From the IMG/VR virus record IMGVR_UViG_3300013093_000131, positions 1 to 35,236 of that record: a DNA stretch of 35,236 bases; one strand, written 5' to 3'. Source of the stretch: a virus. Every line of letters starts with the position of its first letter. Position 1 is the stretch's first letter. This document shows positions 23,409-31,786 of the stretch, one piece after another. The notes under the pieces were generated by a model. The model saw only the letters and a list, made by a program, of their open reading frames with translations. It was not told the DNA's origin and ran no database searches. The position numbers and the translations under genes were made by a program.

Positions 23409-24977
23409 ATGGCAGGATTTAATTTCTCACCCATATCTGTTCAACAACAGCCTCAGAATTCTTTGGCTGATTTGATGAATATTGCTAGAGGAGCACAGGC
23501 TTATAGTCAAGCTCAACAATTGAATCCTTTGCAACTCCAAAAGGCTCAATTAGATTTAGAACAAACACAAAAACTTAATCCTTTGGCTTTGCAAAAAGCT
23601 CAATCAGAAGTAGAAACAGCTCAAACTCAAGCTCAACAAAATAAACAAAATTTTTTGGTTTCTGGTGAAGATTATGCAAGAAGAATGATTAATTCTTTGC
23701 CAAAGATTGATTCATTTAAAGATAAAGATGGAAACATAAATGAAAATGCTTTGGCAGAATCTTTAGGAATTGTTAGAGAGGCTGTGGATGCTGTTGGACT
23801 TCCAAAACATCCATCCAACCTTTTGGGACAAATGGAAAAAGCAATAAAAGACAAAGATTTTGCAAAATATGAAAAATTAAGACTTACATCTGCAGGAAGT
23901 TCTGCAACAACATCTGAAGGATTCGCGGCCAAGTTTCCAACTTCTACAATGGCAAATCTTGGTGGCATTAATCAAGTGGTTGCTACTGGAAATCCTCAAG
24001 TGGCTGAAACAGCTCCTGGCACAAAAATAGGTGCTCCATTACCAACAAGTATTGCTCCACAAGTTGTTACAGATCCAATTACAAAACAACAATATGTAAT
24101 TGGAGGACAAAGAGATGTATCTGGAAATTTAACTGGAAATATTACAAAAAGTGGGCCTCCAACTGCTACAACAGTTGCCCCACAAGCTACAACAGCACCT
24201 CCAATTGCATCTCCAACTGTTACAACTCCAAGAGCTACTACTGGAACAGCACCTCCAATGGTAATGTCTCCAACTAAATTTAATCCTCAATTGGCTCCAA
24301 TGCCTAATGAGTCTCCTGAAAACTTTAATGCAAGGATTGCATCTAATCAATCAATATTGGAAAAAGCTAAAGATCAATTTAGTAACCCAAAAAGTGAATA
24401 TGGTCATTTACCAACTATTAGAACTGTTAATGATCACATCATGGAATTACTTAATGATGATGATGTTAGACCTGGTGTTGTATCCAATTATTTGGCTAAT
24501 AAAACAGGAAAAGGTTCATTAAATGATAAAGAAATTAAGCTAACAAAATATCTTGAGCAAAGAATTCAAAATTTATCTGCAAAATCAGATGCTGATGCAG
24601 AATACAAAAGAAGTGCTTATGGTTCATTTAACATTGGAAAAGAACCACTTAAAGAAATTGTTAGACAAGACAATACTTGGTTAACTCAACAAGAATTACA
24701 GGCCAAAGGCATTCAAAATAATGCTGGTTATCAAGTAAATCCAAGATTGGGAGCTGTTCAAGGTTTCAATAATGAATTTGCAAAATTTGCTAGTAGCAAA
24801 GATTTTCCTGATTTAATGAGATATATATCAATAGTTGGTGAAAATCCAAACAAACTTCTTATCAAAGAATATGAAAATGACCATGCAAGAAATTTCATGG
24901 GGAATATGCCATTACAAAGAAGACAACAATTGGAGCAACAAAGACAACAATTATTGAAACTTGTTGGAGGACAATAA
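23409..24977 (+). CDS. ejection/internal virion protein
   Basis: 522 residues. The N-terminal quarter is a heptad-like Q/L/A coiled coil with two similar units (LNPLQLQKAQLDLEQTQK and LNPLALQKAQSEVETAQ). A P/T/A-rich linker follows (about 250-290), then a mixed helical domain, and a C-terminus rich in Q and R (LQRRQQLEQQRQQLLKL). This layout fits ejection proteins of short-tailed phages. No enzymatic motif is visible. Confidence 0.65.
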   Translation: MAGFNFSPISVQQQPQNSLADLMNIARGAQAYSQAQQLNPLQLQKAQLDLEQTQKLNPLALQKAQSEVETAQTQAQQNKQNFLVSGEDYARRMINSLPKIDSFKDKDGNINENALAESLGIVREAVDAVGLPKHPSNLLGQMEKAIKDKDFAKYEKLRLTSAGSSATTSEGFAAKFPTSTMANLGGINQVVATGNPQVAETAPGTKIGAPLPTSIAPQVVTDPITKQQYVIGGQRDVSGNLTGNITKSGPPTATTVAPQATTAPPIASPTVTTPRATTGTAPPMVMSPTKFNPQLAPMPNESPENFNARIASNQSILEKAKDQFSNPKSEYGHLPTIRTVNDHIMELLNDDDVRPGVVSNYLANKTGKGSLNDKEIKLTKYLEQRIQNLSAKSDADAEYKRSAYGSFNIGKEPLKEIVRQDNTWLTQQELQAKGIQNNAGYQVNPRLGAVQGFNNEFAKFASSKDFPDLMRYISIVGENPNKLLIKEYENDHARNFMGNMPLQRRQQLEQQRQQLLKLVGGQ

Positions 24978-24978
24978 T

Positions 24979-27222
24979 ATGGTTATGTCCACATCACAGC
25001 CAAAAGAATATGATATTAATCAATTTCTTAGTTCTTTGCCTGAACCAAAATCAAAAGTTCAAGAACATGATATTAATGAATTTTTGCAAAATGTAACTCC
25101 TACAAACCAACCTCAAGAAGTTGATTTAACAAAACCTTATATTGGCATTAGGCCAATTAGAAGTAAGCAAGCTATTGCTCAACAGAAACCTATTGATTAT
25201 TCTAAAATAGTTCCTGAAATAGGAAATTTAGCTGATATTCCTGCTAATTTGCCTGGAGCTGTAACAAATGTTGGAGTTTATACTGGTGCAAGATTGGTTG
25301 GTCAATCACCAGAACAAGCATCTAAGACTGCTGAAAGTGTTAGTGAGCCTATTACTAATTTGCCTAGTAAAATATTAGGAACTGAGGGATATAAAAGCAG
25401 ATTAACAGATCCTATTAATAATTATATTGCATCTCACATCAATGAAGGTGCAGAAGTTATTGCGAAAAATTTACATATTCCTGTTCAAGATGTACAACAA
25501 GGAATTAGTGCATTAGGATTGGTTGCTCCATTTGGTGCTAAATATGTTGCTCCATTAAGTTCAACAATTAGAGGTGTAGCATCAGATGTTAGAGGTCTTA
25601 GATCTGATTTAACAAGTCAATTTGAGGCTAGAAAAGTTCCTACAGTTTCCCCAGTTGTTGGAGAAACTTCTAAATTGCAAAGTGGTGGAGCAGCGGCTAC
25701 TGCACCAGAAACTTTAGTTCAAGCAGAATTAGAAAAAGCACATCCAACTTTAAAAGCTCAATTGGCTAATAAACCTACAAATAGTTATACACCACAAGAT
25801 TTAAAAGCCTTAGAAATACATAATAAATTTTCTCAAGTTGATCCAGACTTTATTCCTACTGAAGGAGAGGCTAGACAAGATATTGCAAAAATGTCTGATG
25901 AATATAATCATAAAGCATTGCCTGGCAATGAACTTTTAAGAGAAAAATTTGAGCAAAGAAATCCATTGTTAATTAAAGGTTTTAATAATGTTAAAGAACA
26001 ATTTGCTCCAGATCATTCTGGAAAAAGTTTAGAAGATAAAGCAAATAATATTATTGAAGATATTAAAGTTAATAAAGTAGATAAAGATACTCAAGCAATT
26101 AGAGATGCTTATAAAAATCTTGAAGATTTGGGTGGTGGTAAATTTCCAATTGATTCAGAGGCATTTGCAAAAAATGCAATGAATAAATTAACAGTAGAAA
26201 CTGATGATATTGATCATTTGCCAGAAGTTTGGCAAAAGAAACTTAATAGATATTTACCACAAGAAAAATTAGACCCTAAAACTGGTGAAGTAATTGGATC
26301 AATCCCTCCTGAAAGGGATATGAATTTTAACCAATTTGAAAATCTTAGAACTCAATTAGCTACAGCAAGTAGAGCAAGCACAGATGGAAATGTAAGAAAT
26401 GCTCTTGGTCACATTAGAGATGCATTAGAAGAATTGCCATTAAAGGGTGAAAATGCAGAGCAAAAGGCTGTTGCAGACCAAGCTAGAGCTTTATTTAAAA
26501 CACAAAAACAATTAATTACACCTCCTACAAAGAATAAACCTAATCCTAATTACAACAAAGCCTATGCAATTGCGTATGATGATCCTAGAACATTAGAAGA
26601 AATTGAAAAATTAATTTCTCATCCTGATTCTAAAAACTTTTTTAAAACATTAGTAACAAGTGATAAAGCATCACAATCTGATATTAGTAGATTAATTAAT
26701 TTAATTGGAGAAGGTTCAAAATCTCATCATGAATTAATTGCTGGATTGGTAGATCATTTAAAAACAAATGCTGGAGTTGTTAATACTGAATCTGGTGAAG
26801 TTGGTGCAATTTCACAAAAGGCTTTAAATAAAGAATTAAACAATTTGGGTTCAAAACTTGATTTAGCTGTTGGTACAGAAGCGGCCAACAGATTAAGAAA
26901 TATTGGTGATGTAGCTAGATTATCTGAGCATGTTAAAAATGCAGAAGGTGGAAATGCAAATGTTTCTCAAACAGCAATTACATCTGAAAGAGAAGCGGCT
27001 AAGAAAGCAATAAAAGAAGCGGCTCTTGGAGTTGCAGAGGCAGGAGGAAATTTTGCAACTAGTGGGAAATTAGGACTTGTAACATCAATTGCAAAACCAA
27101 TTTTCAAAGCAAGAAGTGAAAGATTAGCATTAGAAGAAACTAAAAAAGCACAACAAGAACAGTTATCAAAAACAATTTCTAGAACTGCAGGAATTAACAA
27201 TATTAAGGACATAGGAAAATGA
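24979..27222 (+). CDS. large ejection/internal virion protein
   Basis: I chose ATG 24979 because GGAGG lies 8 nt upstream; an in-frame start at 24961 would overlap the previous gene. The 747-residue product begins with two copies of a short peptide (YDINQFL, HDINEFL), typical of phage internal proteins, then a glycine/alanine stretch near 80-110 and long helical regions to the end. It takes the position of P22 gp16/gp20. No lysozyme motif is seen. Overlaps the next gene by 4 nt. Confidence 0.65.
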   Translation: MVMSTSQPKEYDINQFLSSLPEPKSKVQEHDINEFLQNVTPTNQPQEVDLTKPYIGIRPIRSKQAIAQQKPIDYSKIVPEIGNLADIPANLPGAVTNVGVYTGARLVGQSPEQASKTAESVSEPITNLPSKILGTEGYKSRLTDPINNYIASHINEGAEVIAKNLHIPVQDVQQGISALGLVAPFGAKYVAPLSSTIRGVASDVRGLRSDLTSQFEARKVPTVSPVVGETSKLQSGGAAATAPETLVQAELEKAHPTLKAQLANKPTNSYTPQDLKALEIHNKFSQVDPDFIPTEGEARQDIAKMSDEYNHKALPGNELLREKFEQRNPLLIKGFNNVKEQFAPDHSGKSLEDKANNIIEDIKVNKVDKDTQAIRDAYKNLEDLGGGKFPIDSEAFAKNAMNKLTVETDDIDHLPEVWQKKLNRYLPQEKLDPKTGEVIGSIPPERDMNFNQFENLRTQLATASRASTDGNVRNALGHIRDALEELPLKGENAEQKAVADQARALFKTQKQLITPPTKNKPNPNYNKAYAIAYDDPRTLEEIEKLISHPDSKNFFKTLVTSDKASQSDISRLINLIGEGSKSHHELIAGLVDHLKTNAGVVNTESGEVGAISQKALNKELNNLGSKLDLAVGTEAANRLRNIGDVARLSEHVKNAEGGNANVSQTAITSEREAAKKAIKEAALGVAEAGGNFATSGKLGLVTSIAKPIFKARSERLALEETKKAQQEQLSKTISRTAGINNIKDIGK

Positions 27223-27965
27223 GTGTCAATCTTGCCCCAATAGGTAATGGATTTCAATTCTTTACCACAACTGGTTTACCTTTAAATGGTGGTTTGATCT
27301 ATACCTATCAGGCTGGATCAACCACACCTCAAGCAACTTATTCAGATAATGCTGGTGTTTATGCCAACACAAATCCTATTGTTTTAGGTACTGATGGCAG
27401 ACCCCAAACAGAGATTTGGCTAACTTATGGCTACAACTATAAGTTTGTACTACAAGATTCAAATTACAACACTATTCAAACTTATGATAATTTGTATGGA
27501 ATTATTGGAGTTGCTCCTACAACATCAACAAGTGTACCTAGTGGATTAATAGCAATCTGGTCTGGTGCTGTAGGTGCTATTCCTAGTGGATGGTATTTGT
27601 GTAATGGACAAAATGGAACACCTGATCTGCGTGATTCTTTTATATTAGGTGCTGGTAATAGTTATGCAGTAGGCGCTACTGGCGGTTCAAAAGATGCAAT
27701 TGTTGTATCACACACTCACACAGCAACATCTACAGTAACAGACCCAGGCCATCTTCATAATTCTGGAACTACTTTTGTAAACGGATCTGGAACAGGATCT
27801 TTGGCTGGTTATTTGCCTGGAGCTGGTTCTGCTGTATATCAAACAGCAATAGCTACTGCTTCTACTGGAATTACAGTTGCTACAACTAATGCAACTGCTG
27901 GTGTAAGTGGTACAAACGCAAATCTTCCCCCATACTACGCATTAGCATTCATTCAGAAAGCATAA
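27219..27965 (+). CDS. tail-collar-domain fibre with P22-spike-like head-binding part
   Basis: Residues 1-95 (GLPLNGGLIYTYQAGSTTPQATYSD, NPIVLGTDGRPQTEIWLTYG, YKFVLQDSN) match the virion-binding domain of P22-type tailspikes. The middle (GLIAIWSGAVGAIPSGWYLC, NGTPDLRDSFILGAG) is a phage tail collar domain, followed by HTHTATSTVTDPGHLHN and a C-terminal LPPYYALAFIQKA. It is probably a short fibre attached to the hub by its N-terminus. This shows one adsorption protein in the expected place, beside the separate long fibre upstream. Confidence 0.85.
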   Translation: MSVNLAPIGNGFQFFTTTGLPLNGGLIYTYQAGSTTPQATYSDNAGVYANTNPIVLGTDGRPQTEIWLTYGYNYKFVLQDSNYNTIQTYDNLYGIIGVAPTTSTSVPSGLIAIWSGAVGAIPSGWYLCNGQNGTPDLRDSFILGAGNSYAVGATGGSKDAIVVSHTHTATSTVTDPGHLHNSGTTFVNGSGTGSLAGYLPGAGSAVYQTAIATASTGITVATTNATAGVSGTNANLPPYYALAFIQKA

Positions 27966-27966
27966 A

Positions 27967-28194
27967 ATGGCTGACATTGATCTTGTTAAATATGGTGTGC
28001 TTTGGCAAAAAGTAGAGGATTATGAGAAAAAGTTTGATTCTATGGAAAAGAAAATAGACAAACTTGAAAACTCTATTGAAAAGCTAGTTTCAATGGCTGA
28101 TAAATCCAAGGGAGGTTTTTGGGTTGGCATGATGATAGTATCAAGCATTTCTAGCTTGGTTGGATTTTTTTCACACTACTTTACTTTTAAATAA
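27967..28194 (+). CDS. small coiled-coil membrane protein
   Basis: 75 residues: a coiled coil (VEDYEKKFDSMEKKIDKLENS) followed by one membrane segment (GGFWVGMMIVSSISSLVGFFSHYF). This build is seen in phage lysis regions, sometimes as a holin-like or accessory protein. It overlaps the next gene by one base (TAATG). The role is not proven. Confidence 0.65.
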   Translation: MADIDLVKYGVLWQKVEDYEKKFDSMEKKIDKLENSIEKLVSMADKSKGGFWVGMMIVSSISSLVGFFSHYFTFK

Positions 28195-28685
28195 TGCCAT
28201 TCATGTTAGCCATCTCTGCAGTCTCTGCTATTAAGCAAGGGGTTGCAATGTATAAAGATGCTAAAAATGTAGGCAAAGAAGTAATGGGCATTTATACAGA
28301 ACTAAGTGATTCACTTGGTTCTTTTTTTGACCATCAAGAAAAAGCTATTGAAGAAGTTAAACATAAAGAGAAAAATCCTCCTAAAGGCAAAAGCATAAAA
28401 GCCCAAGCACTTGAAAATGTTATTAAAAGAAAACAACTTCAACAAGCAGAAGAAGATTTAAAAAGAACTTTAATTTATGATTCTCCTCCAGAACTAGGTG
28501 CTTTGTGGACTGATTTTCAAGCAGAAAGAGCAAAACTTGAAAAAGACAAAGCCAAATTTGATTCAGATCAAAAAAAAAGGATCAAATTGAAAGAAAGGAA
28601 AGAGAAGAAAAAAGAGAAAGATGGAATATTAGAATTGCAATTTGTATTGCAATCTTGGTGGTCATCTTCACAATTGCAAGTTTAA
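28194..28685 (+). CDS. lysis-region/virion protein, zero-frame product; likely extended by -1 frameshift to 28834
   Basis: The zero-frame product is 163 residues: an N-terminal hydrophobic stretch (FMLAISAVSAIKQGVAMYKDAKN), a helical middle (ALENVIKRKQLQQAEEDLKR, LIYDSPPELGALW), then a lysine-rich coiled coil with a poor tail (QSWWSSSQLQV). At A9 (28570-28578) a -1 shift gives KDQIERKEREEKRER and a membrane helix (IRIAICIAILVVIFTIASLM), ending at TAG 28832-28834, for about 213 residues. The extended form looks more natural and resembles short-tailed phage proteins ending in a membrane anchor. Programmed shift, polymerase slippage or assembly error are all possible. Confidence 0.65.
   Translation: MPFMLAISAVSAIKQGVAMYKDAKNVGKEVMGIYTELSDSLGSFFDHQEKAIEEVKHKEKNPPKGKSIKAQALENVIKRKQLQQAEEDLKRTLIYDSPPELGALWTDFQAERAKLEKDKAKFDSDQKKRIKLKERKEKKKEKDGILELQFVLQSWWSSSQLQV
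28570..28578 (+). other. candidate slippery site (A9)
   Basis: Nine A's, read in zero frame as CAA AAA AAA AGG, contain the heptamer A-AAA-AAA at 28571-28577. After a -1 slip the next codons are AAG GAT CAA. There is no ATG, GTG or TTG start in the -1 frame before the membrane helix, so the extension has no independent start. Confidence 0.55.
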
Positions 28686-28778
28686 TGTATTACATTAATT
28701 TGGATTATCAGACAAGTAAAATAGAAGAACCTTGGCACATTGAGTTTAAAAAGAAATTCAAAGATAACAGCATTGATT

Positions 28779-28979
28779 ATGAATGTTACAAAATATTTAG
28801 GGAAACTGGTTATTCTCCTAGCTATTGTAAGTAGTGGGTGTGAGGATAGGTTTCGTTATTTTTGTCAAAACCCTGAGAACTGGAACAATGAAAAGTGCAA
28901 ACCCCCAATCTGTATCGCAACCCAAACGTGCCCAGAATACTTTTCTAAGCCTACTAATGTCAAAACCCAAAACAACTGA
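28779..28979 (+). CDS. small secreted/lipoprotein-like phage protein
   Basis: I prefer ATG 28779 to the TTG at 28740. The 66-residue product has a signal segment (TKYLGKLVILLAIVSSGC), with a cysteine at a relaxed lipobox (SSGC rather than L-x-G-C), then CQNPENWNNEKCKPP, ICIATQTCPEYF, a cysteine-rich pattern I recognise from short-tailed phage lysis regions. It overlaps the frameshift extension of the upstream gene (to 28834) and the next gene. Function unknown. Confidence 0.65.
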   Translation: MNVTKYLGKLVILLAIVSSGCEDRFRYFCQNPENWNNEKCKPPICIATQTCPEYFSKPTNVKTQNN

Positions 28980-29313
28980 ACAGCTCCATGCTGAAACCCA
29001 AAGGTTTGTTGTTAGAGGAATGACATTGGGTTTGATTGGTGTTTTGTTGCTTTTTGCATACAGTGTGGTTTATACAGAACAACCATTATTTAATGAGGCT
29101 CCTACAGACAAAGCTATTTTTGCTGTTCTGACATTACTGGCTGGTCAGGCTACACAAATATTGGCTAACTTTTTATCTAAAACACCTCCTCCAACACAAT
29201 CTAAATGTGTTTCTACAATAAAGCAAGAGGAAAAGTTAATTACTGCATTAGAAAAACCTAGTCCACAAAAATCTTTTTCTTTTGGTAATCCAAATGAAAG
29301 GCCTCCATTATGA
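28957..29313 (+). CDS. two-helix membrane protein, holin candidate
   Basis: Start ATG 28957 (inside the previous gene) gives 118 residues. Two hydrophobic segments are visible (GMTLGLIGVLLLFAYSVVY and IFAVLTLLAGQATQILANFL) with a polar C-terminal tail. The location just before the spanins and endolysin supports a holin role, but holins cannot be identified by motif. Overlaps Rz by 4 nt. Confidence 0.6.
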   Translation: MSKPKTTEQLHAETQRFVVRGMTLGLIGVLLLFAYSVVYTEQPLFNEAPTDKAIFAVLTLLAGQATQILANFLSKTPPPTQSKCVSTIKQEEKLITALEKPSPQKSFSFGNPNERPPL

Positions 29314-29789
29314 GCACTTATATAGCTTCTTTTCTTTTGTTTTTAGGATTAATTTTTGGCATTTATGAATATGGGGTTAGCAAAGGATATTCACAAAGAG
29401 ATGCTGAAACAGTTCAACAAATAGCTAAGATCAATGCAGAAAACCAAAAAAAGACTGAAGATTTAATTCAACAAAGGGATGAAAAAGAATCTGAACTTCA
29501 AAAGGAAAAAGACAATGCTAAAAAAGAAATTGCCAAACTTAATTCTGATCTTGTTGCTAACAAGTTGCAGTTCTATGTCAAAGTTAAATCCTCCCCCAAC
29601 AATGCCTGTCCAAATGCCTCCACTTCCACAGGAGATCAAACCAATGTTGCCCAACTTGACAGTTCAACTGCAACAGCTCTTGTCAATATCACCTCCCAAG
29701 GGGATGAAGGAATAGCAAGACTTAATGCCTGTGTGGCTTTTTATAATCAAATTAGGAGTATGGTAAATGGAACCCCAACAACTAAGTGA
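29310..29789 (+). CDS. Rz: Rz-like inner-membrane spanin
   Basis: 159 residues: N-terminal membrane anchor (IASFLLFLGLIFGIYEYG), then a long coiled coil (VQQIAKINAENQKKTEDLIQQRDEKESEL) and a C-terminal periplasmic part with two cysteines (NNACPN, LNACVAFYNQIRSMV). This is the i-spanin layout. A lipoprotein gene lies completely within it in the +1 frame (29515-29715). Spanins fuse inner and outer membranes at the last step of lysis and so imply a Gram-negative host. Confidence 0.9.
   Translation: MSTYIASFLLFLGLIFGIYEYGVSKGYSQRDAETVQQIAKINAENQKKTEDLIQQRDEKESELQKEKDNAKKEIAKLNSDLVANKLQFYVKVKSSPNNACPNASTSTGDQTNVAQLDSSTATALVNITSQGDEGIARLNACVAFYNQIRSMVNGTPTTK
29515..29715 (+). CDS. Rz1: Rz1-like outer-membrane lipoprotein spanin, nested in Rz
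   Basis: ATG 29515 is preceded by AAAGGAAAAAGAC. The 66-residue product has a signal peptide with a lipobox (LPNLILILLLTSC), then a proline-rich mature part (KLNPPPTMPVQMPPLPQ). This is the classic Rz1 design, wholly embedded in Rz in another frame, as in lambda. An in-frame ATG at 29479 would extend the N-terminus but fits the signal peptide less well. Confidence 0.88.
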   Translation: MLKKKLPNLILILLLTSCSSMSKLNPPPTMPVQMPPLPQEIKPMLPNLTVQLQQLLSISPPKGMKE

Positions 29790-30375
29790 AGCATGTGGCA
29801 TTGATTTATCGCATGCAGAGGCTTTAATTGAGCCTATGGAGAGTGTTTTTAAGATGTATGACATTAGTACACCTGAAAGACAAGCATCTTTTATAGCCCA
29901 ATGTGGACATGAATCTGATGGTTTTAGGTTCATGGAAGAGAATTTAAACTACAGAGCTGAATCACTTTTAAAGACTTGGCCTAGCCATTTCAACCATAAC
30001 AATGTGGCTGAATATGCTCATAATCCTGAAAAAATAGCATCTAGAGCTTATGCCAACAGGATGGGTAATGGTGATGAAGAATCCCAAGAAGGTTGGCTTT
30101 ATAGGGGTAGAGGATTTTTACAACTTACAGGAAAGAATAATTATGAGGCTGTAAGCAATGACTTACAGATTGATTTTGTGAGCAATCCTGATGCAGTTGG
30201 AACTGTGGAGGGGGCAATGGCTACTGCAGGGTGGTTCTGGGAAAAGCATAATTTAAACAAATATGCTGATTCAGGGGATTTTGTAGGAATGACAAAAAAG
30301 ATCAATGGTGGGACAATAGGTTTAGAAAATAGGCAAGCTAGATATGAGCAAGCATTACAAGTTTTAAGGGGATAG
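29767..30375 (+). CDS. GH19-family endolysin
   Basis: 202 residues with glycoside hydrolase 19 motifs: QASFIAQCGHESDGFRFMEE (catalytic glutamate at E49), YRGRGFLQLTGKNNY, and KKINGGTIGLENRQARYEQA. Phage members of this family cleave the glycan of peptidoglycan. It has no signal peptide, so release would depend on the holin. It starts inside the Rz end with GGAG about 10 nt before the ATG. Confidence 0.92.
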   Translation: MEPQQLSEACGIDLSHAEALIEPMESVFKMYDISTPERQASFIAQCGHESDGFRFMEENLNYRAESLLKTWPSHFNHNNVAEYAHNPEKIASRAYANRMGNGDEESQEGWLYRGRGFLQLTGKNNYEAVSNDLQIDFVSNPDAVGTVEGAMATAGWFWEKHNLNKYADSGDFVGMTKKINGGTIGLENRQARYEQALQVLRG

Positions 30376-30377
30376 AA

Positions 30378-30548
30378 ATGGCAACAAACTTCAAAATTAC
30401 TGGCAAAGAATACAAATCACCCAAAAGTCACTATGTGGTTTTAAGGGAACACGAAAAGAAAACTGAGCATGAATTGCACAGACTAGAAGACAAGCTCAAA
30501 AAGCATGAGCACATGCCTATGGAAAAAGCCCATCCAGAAAAAAGCTAA
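30378..30548 (+). CDS. small conserved phage protein (SHYVVLREHE type)
   Basis: 56 residues following the endolysin (ATNFKITGKEYKSPKSHYVV, LREHEKKTEHELHRLEDKLK, KHEHMPMEKAHPEKS). The 'VVLREHE ... KHExMPMEKAHP' pattern is common in small phage genes; the function is unknown. Its stop codon overlaps that of the convergent gene. Confidence 0.75.
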   Translation: MATNFKITGKEYKSPKSHYVVLREHEKKTEHELHRLEDKLKKHEHMPMEKAHPEKS

Positions 30549-30901
30549 TTTAGTTTATTCTGATAATCCAAATAAGACTGAGGAATTGGCACTTCTGGGG
30601 GCCATAAATCAGCCTTAATGAGGCTAAAAACAGTTCTAAGGTGTGCATCCATCCAGAACTGTTCTTTCTCTTCTTTGCTCAAATAATGGCCTTGGTCTAG
30701 GGTGTGATGGCAGTCCCAACACAGGGCCGCTATCATATTATCATCAGACTTAATGCTCCTCCCTTTTCCATGTGCTGAACTATTGGAGTGAGCACCCACT
30801 ACTGTTTCATCATCAGCACCACAAGCATGGCAGTGTAAATATCTAATATTGTTTAGTAGCTTTGGACTTCTAACATATTGCCTTTTAGGATGTGCTTTCA
30901 A
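30545..30901 (-). CDS. YbcO-like (DUF1364) recombination nuclease
   Basis: I prefer the TTG at 30901 because AAAGGA lies about 8 nt upstream and the homologous part begins there; ATG 30946 would add 15 residues inside ninB. The 118-residue product has CHACGADDETVVGAHSN, HGKGRSIKSDDNMIAALC and CHHTLDQGHYLSKEE, the Cys/His pattern of YbcO-type HNH-like nucleases. In DLP12 and lambda-type phages this gene follows a NinB-type gene, as here. It probably cleaves recombination intermediates. Confidence 0.8.
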   Translation of the reverse strand: MKAHPKRQYVRSPKLLNNIRYLHCHACGADDETVVGAHSNSSAHGKGRSIKSDDNMIAALCWDCHHTLDQGHYLSKEEKEQFWMDAHLRTVFSLIKADLWPPEVPIPQSYLDYQNKLN

Positions 30902-31298
30902 GCTCAATTCCTTTTTCAGCACACCATGCTTGGAGCCAATCCACAAATTGACTTGCTTGGTCTTTGGTGAATTTACGACTTTGGAGGCCTAATTGCACAA
31001 GCCTATGCCCATCTAAGGATGGAGCTATTTTGGAAGCATGTAGGCCTGTTTCTGTGGCAAATTGGTCTATTAAAAACCTCTTCCAAGATTCTGTATCCCA
31101 CTTGGCTCCAAAATGTTGAGTTTCTTTTGCTATTTGAGCAATGATGGCATGAAATTTAGAATTTTGGTCATGTGTTCTATTTTCCTCCTCAACTGTCATA
31201 ACTAGGGTTTTCCCTAATTCCAGTGCTGTTTTCATTTTAGGCCATAGATTTTTTATTAGAGCTGTGCCTTGCTCTGTATTAATTAATTTGTATTGCAT
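30885..31298 (-). CDS. ninB: NinB recombination protein
   Basis: 137 residues with the NinB layout: LIKNLWPKMKTALELGKTLVMTVEE, RTHDQNSKFHAIIAQIAKE, SWKRFLIDQFATETG, and SRKFTKDQASQFVDWLQAWCAEKGI. NinB (Orf of lambda) binds single-stranded DNA and helps load recombination proteins. It begins one base after the upstream stop without a clear ribosome binding site, so it is likely translationally coupled. Overlaps the YbcO-like gene by about 17 nt. Confidence 0.9.
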   Translation of the reverse strand: MQYKLINTEQGTALIKNLWPKMKTALELGKTLVMTVEEENRTHDQNSKFHAIIAQIAKETQHFGAKWDTESWKRFLIDQFATETGLHASKIAPSLDGHRLVQLGLQSRKFTKDQASQFVDWLQAWCAEKGIELESTS

Positions 31299-31299
31299 G

Positions 31300-31581
31300 T
31301 TAGTTAATCATAATTTTTAGCATTCTGAGTGCAGATTCAATGCTATCTACTAGGCAAAATGGCCCTCCTTTCCAATTTTCAGCAAAATGTTTTTGATTTG
31401 CATTAAATCCTTTTTTTCCATAAGAGGTATTTAAACTCTTAACTTCCATCAAAATGGTTTGATTTCTGTAGCCTACAAGAAGATCACAAGGTTCATCAAG
31501 ATAATAAACAGTGGCTCCCATATTTCTTAGTGCTTCCACAATATCTTTTTCATTTTCATCTCTTCTACTTGCTCTTCTCAT
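31300..31581 (-). CDS. PD-(D/E)XK (VRR-NUC-like) nuclease
   Basis: 93 residues: RRDENEKDIVEALRNMGATVYYLD, then D33 (CDLLVGYRNQ) and TILMEVKS (E46-x-K48), then FNANQKHFAENWKGGPFCLV. This is the core of a compact PD-(D/E)XK nuclease, VRR-NUC- or resolvase-like, with all three catalytic residues present. In the nin-like context it may resolve branched DNA in place of RusA. The start overlaps the previous gene. Confidence 0.8.
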   Translation of the reverse strand: MRRASRRDENEKDIVEALRNMGATVYYLDEPCDLLVGYRNQTILMEVKSLNTSYGKKGFNANQKHFAENWKGGPFCLVDSIESALRMLKIMIN

Positions 31582-31786
31582 CTTTTAATTCCTTAATTTT
31601 TTCAGCCACATCTTTGCCTAAATTTTTAAATAAAGGCTCAGTTTGCTGTTTTTGTTTGACCAAGTCTCTGGTGTATTCAATCCAACCAGGAGCTAAAGCA
31701 AGTTGAGCATAAAACTTTACTATGCTTGCATATTCAGCATCCCAATTAAAGATTGAATATCCATTTTCTGAGTTTGTTTTGGTCAT
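31565..31786 (-). CDS. small protein, unknown
   Basis: ATG 31786 is my choice (TKTNSENGYSIFNWDAEYASIV, YAQLALAPGWIEYTRDLVKQ, then a lysine-rich helix); ATG 31807 and ATG 31855 are possible. None has a good ribosome binding site, and 31807 overlaps more of the small ORF upstream. The motif 'PGWIEYTRDLV' looks like a real helical domain, but I do not recognise it. The end overlaps the nuclease gene. Confidence 0.55.
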   Translation of the reverse strand: MTKTNSENGYSIFNWDAEYASIVKFYAQLALAPGWIEYTRDLVKQKQQTEPLFKNLGKDVAEKIKELKDEKSK

